Source of the DNA: Clostridia bacterium
GTDB lineage: Bacteria; Bacillota; Clostridia; Oscillospirales; Acutalibacteraceae
NCBI GenBank assembly: GCA_017434895.1
Contig: JAFSGB010000023.1
Coordinates: 1 to 39,269 of the forward strand
Direction of reading: 5' to 3'
Length of the DNA stretch: 39,269 nucleotides
The notes under the pieces were generated by a model. That model was given only the letters and a program-made list of their open reading frames with translations. It had not been told where the DNA came from and did no database searches. Positions 34,107-39,269 of the stretch are shown piece after piece; the first letter of the stretch is position 1; every line of letters starts with the position of its first letter. The position numbers and the translations under genes are program-made.

Positions 34107-34127
34107 ATGCCATAAGAGGTGAGCACT

Positions 34128-35651
34128 TTGAAAAAAAGAGGTATACCGTTTCCCACTCACATTATTATTTCGGGACTTGTTTTAATTATTCAGTTGTTTT
34201 TTATTACGGCTGTTATAGTAGACTACACCGTGACCTCAATCAGTGCTTATACACTGTCGGTTATTCTTGGTATTATAACCGTTATTGTGATAATCAATCG
34301 CCGAGGAAATCCTGACCACAAGATTTCTTGGATAGTTTTTATTTTAGTATTTCCGGTTTTCGGAATTACGGTTTTCTTACTTCTTGGCGGTGGCAGAGTA
34401 AGACCCAGAATAAAGAAACGTATGCGAATTTGCGAAGCCCGTTATAAGCATTATTTAAATAACTCTGACGATTGCCTTAATTCTTTAAAATACTATGATA
34501 TGCTTCATTCTCGTCAAGCGGAATACCTTATACGTGAAAGCGGTTACCCGATTTACTCCGGCACATCAACCGAATTTTTTTCACCTGTCGAAAATCTAAT
34601 GCCCAAACTTTTACAGGAATTAGAAAAGGCAGAAAAATATATTTTTCTCGAATTTTTTATCCTTGCCGAGGGTAAAATGTGGGATGATATCCATTTAGTC
34701 TTAAAGCGTAAAGCGGCAAGTGGGGTAGAGGTTAAAATAATTTTTGACGATTTTGGCTCTATTAGGCGTCAAAACAAGGACTTTGTTTCCAAGCTTCGTG
34801 CAGAAAAAATTGAGGTTGCGGTTTTCAATCCCATAAATCCGACAATGAACATTTTTATGAATAACCGCAATCACCAAAAAATAGTAATCATTGACGGTAA
34901 AACTGCATTTACCGGCGGTTTTAACATAGGTGACGAATACGTTAACATCGTCGAGCGTTTCGGGTACTGGATGGACTGCGGTATTATGTTAAAGGGCGAA
35001 GCCGTTAAAAGTTTTTTATGTCTTTTCTGTATTATGTGGGAATTTACTACAAAAAAACGTATTGCAATGCGAAATTATATTTCTGATTACACCGCAGAGA
35101 CTAACGGCTTTGTAATTCCTTATGCAGACGGACCGTTAAGTCAAAAAAATCCCGCCGAAGGCATTTATTCACAAATGCTTAACACTGCACATAAATATGT
35201 TTACATTGCAACACCGTATTTAATAATCGATAACGCAATGAAAAACAATCTTTGTATGGCGGCAAAGTCGGGGATTGAGGTTAAAATCGTAACTCCTCAC
35301 ATTCCGGATAAATGGTATGTTCATAATGTTACACAGTATAATTATCTTGAGCTTTTAGAGGCTGGAGTTAAAATCTACGAATACACACCGGGTTTTATTC
35401 ATTCGAAAATTTTTGTTTCTGACAATAAGGTGGCAACTGTCGGCACAGTAAATATGGATTACCGAAGCTTTGTTTTCCATTTTGAATGCGGTGCTTGGAT
35501 TTGTGACAGTGATACTGTAACCGATATTAAGGTCGATATGCAAAAGATATTTGATGCATCAAAGGAAATCAAAATTTCAGACTGGAAGAAGCTTCCGTTA
35601 CTTAAAAGACTTTTACAGGCAATTTTGCATTTATTTGCACCCTTAATGTAA
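34128..35651 (+). CDS. cls: Cardiolipin synthase (phospholipase D family)
   Basis: This 507-residue enzyme joins two phosphatidylglycerol molecules into cardiolipin. It has two N-terminal hydrophobic helices (about 8-30 and 38-58), a third near 65-85 and two HKD motifs: NHQKIVIIDGKTAFTGG and IHSKIFVSDNKVATVGTVNMD (the latter is 21 letters in the protein; key residues are His, Lys and Asp). The length is that of the bacterial ClsA type. I place the start at a TTG at 34128, six bases behind AGAGGTG; the GTG at 34119 lies inside that Shine-Dalgarno. It is a single-gene unit, since a new promoter begins right after its stop. Confidence 0.93.
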   Translation: MKKRGIPFPTHIIISGLVLIIQLFFITAVIVDYTVTSISAYTLSVILGIITVIVIINRRGNPDHKISWIVFILVFPVFGITVFLLLGGGRVRPRIKKRMRICEARYKHYLNNSDDCLNSLKYYDMLHSRQAEYLIRESGYPIYSGTSTEFFSPVENLMPKLLQELEKAEKYIFLEFFILAEGKMWDDIHLVLKRKAASGVEVKIIFDDFGSIRRQNKDFVSKLRAEKIEVAVFNPINPTMNIFMNNRNHQKIVIIDGKTAFTGGFNIGDEYVNIVERFGYWMDCGIMLKGEAVKSFLCLFCIMWEFTTKKRIAMRNYISDYTAETNGFVIPYADGPLSQKNPAEGIYSQMLNTAHKYVYIATPYLIIDNAMKNNLCMAAKSGIEVKIVTPHIPDKWYVHNVTQYNYLELLEAGVKIYEYTPGFIHSKIFVSDNKVATVGTVNMDYRSFVFHFECGAWICDSDTVTDIKVDMQKIFDASKEIKISDWKKLPLLKRLLQAILHLFAPLM

Positions 35652-35680
35652 TTGACATTTTTAAAATTAGTTGATATAAT
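35652..35680 (+). promoter_or_regulatory. Perfect consensus sigma-A promoter of the 53-residue protein gene
   Basis: TTGACA (35652-35657), 17-base spacer, TATAAT (35675-35680). The -35 box begins directly after the cls stop codon. This is the only promoter in the window that matches consensus at all 12 positions. Confidence 0.88.
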
Positions 35681-35714
35681 AAGTTTGCAAAGAAATTCGG
35701 AAGGAGTTTTATAT

Positions 35715-35876
35715 ATGAAAGGCTTTTTAAAATTTTTAGGGTCTCTTTTGGCAGTTTTCGGTGGAGTAATTGGTGCTCTGGCTATTTTTGATAAGTTTTC
35801 AAATAAAAACCGTATTAAAGGCGATTATCTAGAGTGTGATGTTGAGGATACCGAGGATTTAGACGAAGCTGAATAA
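35715..35876 (+). CDS. Small membrane-anchored acidic protein, function unknown
   Basis: This 53-residue protein has a basic N-terminus (MKGFLKF), one hydrophobic segment rich in Gly and Ala (about 7-26), a basic turn (KFSNKNRIKG) and an acidic tail with 9 Asp/Glu in the last 13 residues and a single Cys. I know no family for it. AAGGAG stands 8 bases before the ATG. The longer frame from 35652 begins on the -35 box and is not real. A perfect promoter and terminator make it a compact, likely abundant mRNA. The positively charged residues are on both sides of the helix, so orientation is uncertain. Confidence 0.8.
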   Translation: MKGFLKFLGSLLAVFGGVIGALAIFDKFSNKNRIKGDYLECDVEDTEDLDEAE

Positions 35877-35892
35877 AATTTTATCCAAGCTT

Positions 35893-35925
35893 AAACAGTG
35901 CAGTAAAACTGCACTGTTTTTTTAT
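35893..35925 (+). terminator. Terminator after the 53-residue protein gene
   Basis: A 12-bp perfect stem AAACAGTGCAGT (35893-35904) / ACTGCACTGTTT (35908-35919) with a 3-base loop and a T run. Confidence 0.94.
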
Positions 35926-35930
35926 ATAGC

Positions 35931-35967
35931 AAAACCCTTGTCCAATCATTGACTGAACAAGGGTTTT
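35931..35967 (-). terminator. Hairpin after the pyruvate:ferredoxin oxidoreductase gene, probable terminator
   Basis: 11-bp arms AAAACCCTTGT (35931-35941) / ACAAGGGTTTT (35957-35967) with a 15-base loop. On the minus strand it ends in TTTT. The loop is long and the T run short, so efficiency is uncertain. Confidence 0.7.
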
Positions 35968-35988
35968 AAAATTACTGATTAACAGATT

Positions 35989-38900
35989 TTATTTACCGTA
36001 TAACTCAACGAGCTTTTCGAGATGAGCACGACGAGCCTTTGCAGCCTCGCTTGCTTGTTCAAATAGCTCCTCAGCACGCTCTGGGAAAGAACGGGTGAGT
36101 GATGAGTAACGAGCTTCATTAAGGATGAATTCCTTATAATCAGCAGTAGCAGGCTTGCTGTCAAGACTGAAGGGATTCTTACCTTCTGCCTTTAGCGCGG
36201 GATTATAACGGAACATATCCCAGTAACCAGAAGCTACAGCCTTGCGCATCTCGTTCTGGCAGTTAACCATACCGCCCTTAATTGAGTGCATTTCGCAAGG
36301 TGAGTAGCATATTATGATAGAAGGACCGTTGTAAGCCTCAGCCTCTTTGATTGCACGAAGGGTCTGGTTCATATCAGCACCCATAGCAATCTGTGCTACA
36401 TAAACATAGCCATAGCTCATTGCAATTTCAGCAAGGCTCTTCTTGTTGATTGCCTTACCAGCAGCAGCAAATTGAGCAACTTGACCAATGTTAGAAGCCT
36501 TAGAAGCCTGTCCGCCGGTGTTAGAGTAAACTTCGGTATCAAATACCATAATGTTTACATTCTCGCCGGAAGCCAATACGTGGTCAACACCGCCGAAGCC
36601 AATATCGTAAGCCCAACCGTCACCGCCGAAAATCCAAATAGATTTCTTGGAGAGGTATTCTTTCTTGTCGAGAATTGCGGGCGCAGTGGGACAACCTTCC
36701 TTAGCAGCCTTTTCAATTTCTACGATAAGAGCCTTAGTAGCAACATCGTTCTTGTTAGTGTCATTGTAGGTCTCAAAGTAAGCATTGGCAGCAGCCTTAA
36801 ATTCGTTGGAAGCCTTATCGGAATCAGCCATTTCTTTAACTTGAGCTGCAAGACCTTCACGAATTGCCTTTTGACCGAGGTAAATACCGTAGCCGTGCTC
36901 AGCATTATCCTCAAACAAGGAGTTAGCCCAAGCGGGTCCGCGACCCTCAGCAGTTACAGTGTAAGGAGATGTTGCAGCAGGACCGCCCCAAATAGAGGAA
37001 CAACCGGTTGCATTAGAAATATACATCTTTTCACCGAACAACTGGGTAACAATTCTGGCATAAGCAGTCTCAGCACAACCTGCACAAGAACCGGAGAACT
37101 CAAGTAAAGGCTTCTTAAACTGAGAAGCAATAAGATTAGCATCACTTGCTACGCCGTCCTTCTCAGTTACATTAGCTACACAGTAATCAAATACATCTTG
37201 CTCTGCAAGTTGAGATTCTTGAGATACCATTTTAAGAGAATTGGTGGGACATTCGCCAACACAAACACCGCAACCCATACAGTCTAAAGGAGATACTGCC
37301 ATTACATAGGAATAGCCCTTATTGGTAACGAGCTTCTCTTTAACTGCAACCTTGATGTTAGCGGGAGCAGCAGCTTTTTCTTCAGCAGAAAGAGCATAGG
37401 GACGGATTGTAGCGTGGGGGCAAACAAATGCGCACTTGTTACAACCAATGCAGGTTTCGTTATTCCACTCAGGAACCATAACGGCAACGCCGCGTTTTTC
37501 GTGAGCAGAAGCGCCTTGCTCGAAGGTACCGTCAGCATGGTCAATGAAAGCAGAAACGGGGAGAGAGTCACCGTCCATAAGACCTACCGGCTTCATGATG
37601 TTGTCAACCATCTTGATTAACTTGGAGTTAGTTTCCTCATTGGTTGCGGTTTTTTCATCAACAGCATTTGCCCAGTCAGCGGGAACGTCAATCTTAACGT
37701 AAGCGGTAGCACCGGCATCAATAGCCTTCTCGTTCATTTGAACGATTTCGATACCCTTCTTCATAAACTTCTGAGCTTTTTCTTTCATATAACCGATAGC
37801 TTCCTCGGCAGGAAGAACCTTGGATAGAGAGAAGAAAGCAGACTGCAAAACAGTATTTGTACGCTTGCCAAGTCCGATTTCAGCAGCAAGATCAATAGCA
37901 TTAACGGTGTAAAGCTGAATGTTATTGTTAGCAATGTAACGCTTAGCTTCAGCAGGCATGTGCTTATCTAACTCTTCGGGAGTCCACTGGCAGTTGATTA
38001 AATATACACCGCCGGGCTTAACATCGTTAACCATCTTGTAGCCCTTAATTACATAAGAGGGGTTGTGGCAAGCAACAAAGTCAGCCTTGTTAATATAGTA
38101 AGGACTCTTAATAGGCTTGTCACCAAATCTTAAGTGAGAAATGGTGATACCGCCGGTCTTCTTAGAGTCATACTGGAAGTAAGCTTGAACATACTTGTCA
38201 GTATGGTCACCGATAATCTTGATAGAGTCTTTGTTAGCACCAACAGTACCATCACCGCCAAGACCCCAGAATTTGCACTCTATTGTGCCTTCTGCAGCAG
38301 TGTTGGGAGCCTCCTCCTCGTCGAGGGATAGGCAGGTAACATCGTCGTTAATACCAAGGGTAAACTGAGCCTTAGGCTCGTCCTTAGAAAGCTCATTGTA
38401 AACTGCAAATACGCTTGCAGGAGGTGTGTCCTTAGAACCAAGACCGTAACGGCCACCGATAACGGTGTCAATCTTTCTACCGGTAACTGCAAGAGCAGTA
38501 ACAACATCCAAGTACAAAGGCTCGCCTAAAGAACCGGGCTCCTTAGTTCTGTCAAGAACAGCAATCTTCTTAACAGTCTGGGGAATAGCCTCAACTAGCT
38601 TTTCAGCAGAGAAAGGTCTGTAAAGACGAACTTTTACGAGACCAACCTTTTCACCGGCAGCGGTCATATAGTCGATAACCTCTTCTGCAACGTCGCAGAT
38701 AGATCCCATTGCAATTATAACCTTTTCAGCGTCAGGAGCACCGTAGTAGTTGAATAGTTTGTAATCTGTGCCGAGTTTTGCATTAACCTTGTTCATATAC
38801 TCCTCAACAATAGCGGGAGTAGCATCGTAATACTTGTTGCAAGCCTCGCGGTGCTGGAAGAAGATATCGCCGTTTTCGTGTGAACCACGCATTACGGGAT

Positions 38901-39269
38901 GCTCAGGGTTAAGAGCACGGCTACGGAATGCAGCAACTGCATCCATATCGCACATATCCTTTAGATCCTCATAATCCCAAACTTGGATTTTTTGGATTTC
39001 GTGAGATGTACGGAAACCGTCAAAGAAGTTGATGAAAGGAACGCGGGACTTTATTGTAGCGAGGTGAGCTACTGCGCCGAGGTCCATAACTTCTTGAGGA
39101 TTGGTTTCAGCTAACATTGCAAAGCCTGTCTGACGGCAAGCATAAACGTCAGAATGGTCGCCGAAGATGTTAAGAGCGTGAGAAGCTACGCAACGTGCAG
39201 AAACGTGGAACACGCTGGGGAGTAACTCACCGGCAATTTTGTACATGTTAGGGATCATAAGTAAGAGAC
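35989..39269 (-). CDS. nifJ: Pyruvate:ferredoxin (flavodoxin) oxidoreductase, 5' end outside window
   Basis: The frame is open to the right edge (about 1093 residues seen; full enzymes have about 1170-1180, so roughly 85 N-terminal residues are missing). It oxidises pyruvate and CoA to acetyl-CoA and CO2, reducing ferredoxin. In order it has the remaining thiamine/PYR domain, the CoA-binding and gamma domains (TVIGGRYGLGSKDTPP, FWGLGGDGTVGANK), two 4Fe-4S motifs (CIGCNKCAFVCP, CMGCGVCVGECP), proximal-cluster Cys residues in SGSCAGCAETAY, and a TPP-binding GGDGWAYDIGFGG with NTGGQASKAS. This is the central energy enzyme of anaerobes and suggests a strict anaerobe. The apparent ATG at 39258 is internal: residues upstream (LLL) continue the frame. 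Confidence 0.96.
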   Translation of the reverse strand, partial: LLLMIPNMYKIAGELLPSVFHVSARCVASHALNIFGDHSDVYACRQTGFAMLAETNPQEVMDLGAVAHLATIKSRVPFINFFDGFRTSHEIQKIQVWDYEDLKDMCDMDAVAAFRSRALNPEHPVMRGSHENGDIFFQHREACNKYYDATPAIVEEYMNKVNAKLGTDYKLFNYYGAPDAEKVIIAMGSICDVAEEVIDYMTAAGEKVGLVKVRLYRPFSAEKLVEAIPQTVKKIAVLDRTKEPGSLGEPLYLDVVTALAVTGRKIDTVIGGRYGLGSKDTPPASVFAVYNELSKDEPKAQFTLGINDDVTCLSLDEEEAPNTAAEGTIECKFWGLGGDGTVGANKDSIKIIGDHTDKYVQAYFQYDSKKTGGITISHLRFGDKPIKSPYYINKADFVACHNPSYVIKGYKMVNDVKPGGVYLINCQWTPEELDKHMPAEAKRYIANNNIQLYTVNAIDLAAEIGLGKRTNTVLQSAFFSLSKVLPAEEAIGYMKEKAQKFMKKGIEIVQMNEKAIDAGATAYVKIDVPADWANAVDEKTATNEETNSKLIKMVDNIMKPVGLMDGDSLPVSAFIDHADGTFEQGASAHEKRGVAVMVPEWNNETCIGCNKCAFVCPHATIRPYALSAEEKAAAPANIKVAVKEKLVTNKGYSYVMAVSPLDCMGCGVCVGECPTNSLKMVSQESQLAEQDVFDYCVANVTEKDGVASDANLIASQFKKPLLEFSGSCAGCAETAYARIVTQLFGEKMYISNATGCSSIWGGPAATSPYTVTAEGRGPAWANSLFEDNAEHGYGIYLGQKAIREGLAAQVKEMADSDKASNEFKAAANAYFETYNDTNKNDVATKALIVEIEKAAKEGCPTAPAILDKKEYLSKKSIWIFGGDGWAYDIGFGGVDHVLASGENVNIMVFDTEVYSNTGGQASKASNIGQVAQFAAAGKAINKKSLAEIAMSYGYVYVAQIAMGADMNQTLRAIKEAEAYNGPSIIICYSPCEMHSIKGGMVNCQNEMRKAVASGYWDMFRYNPALKAEGKNPFSLDSKPATADYKEFILNEARYSSLTRSFPERAEELFEQASEAAKARRAHLEKLVELYGK

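Noticed and set aside
36472-37107. A 211-residue open frame on the plus strand
   Set aside because: It lies entirely antisense to the pyruvate:ferredoxin oxidoreductase gene, has no Shine-Dalgarno or recognisable domain, and reflects codon bias of the real gene.
1-39269. CRISPR arrays, tRNA/rRNA genes, prophage or transposases
   Set aside because: No regularly spaced repeats, no tRNA-like cloverleaf with CCA, and no integrase, transposase or phage structural genes were seen on reading both strands; a dedicated scan was not possible.

Overview
The window looks like a chromosomal segment from a low-GC anaerobic Firmicute of class Clostridia, probably a gut relative of the Oscillospiraceae/Ruminococcaceae. 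Signs of this are pyruvate:ferredoxin oxidoreductase, a pyrB-pyrI pair inside a pyrK/pyrD(1B) pyrimidine operon, the YmfF/YmfH peptidase pair, TTG and GTG starts placed behind strong Shine-Dalgarno sequences, and A+T-rich spacers with sigma-A type promoters. The exact taxon cannot be read from the sequence. No tRNA, rRNA, CRISPR array, phage or transposase gene was seen.

Layout. 1-192: 3' end of a GAPDH gene and its terminator. 191-10821 (minus): pyrimidine operon in the order pyrC, carB, pyrK, pyrD, pyrF, pyrE, pyrB, pyrI, followed by an ABC exporter. It starts from one clear promoter, has no carA, and has no room for a PyrR attenuator leader. 10880-12800: accessory patch with an A+T-rich membrane acyltransferase and the ruins of a zinc alcohol dehydrogenase gene. 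12747-18960 (plus): peptide and amino-acid utilisation cluster of PHP phosphoesterase, Xaa-His dipeptidase, OPT oligopeptide transporter, a stand-alone PqqD-like (RRE-type) protein and a sodium/proline-type symporter. 18959-22153 (minus): DUF378 protein, then the DAP/lysine genes asd, dapA and dapB. 22092-24808 (plus): queA, a DegV protein and a CDP-alcohol phosphatidyltransferase. 24811-29057 (minus): Mrp ATPase, then a Crp-type regulator with an ABC importer (lipoprotein, permease, ATPase) and a low-molecular-weight tyrosine phosphatase. 29061-34069 (minus): ymfF-like, ymfH-like, lgt, folD and an exported membrane protein of unknown function. 34078-35925 (plus): cardiolipin synthase and a 53-residue membrane-anchored acidic protein behind a perfect consensus promoter. 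35931-39269 (minus): pyruvate:ferredoxin oxidoreductase, running off the right edge.

How it works together. Most of the window is core metabolism: UMP synthesis, DAP/lysine for cell wall and protein, lipoprotein and phospholipid synthesis, one-carbon folate chemistry and pyruvate oxidation. The least explained parts are the OPT transporter translationally coupled to a PqqD-like protein with no RiPP machinery nearby, the Crp/ABC/tyrosine-phosphatase operon with no visible substrate, and two unassigned membrane proteins (219 and 53 residues). Many start codons were moved from the longest-ORF start to a GTG, TTG or internal ATG correctly spaced from a Shine-Dalgarno sequence. These choices are inferences from the sequence alone.
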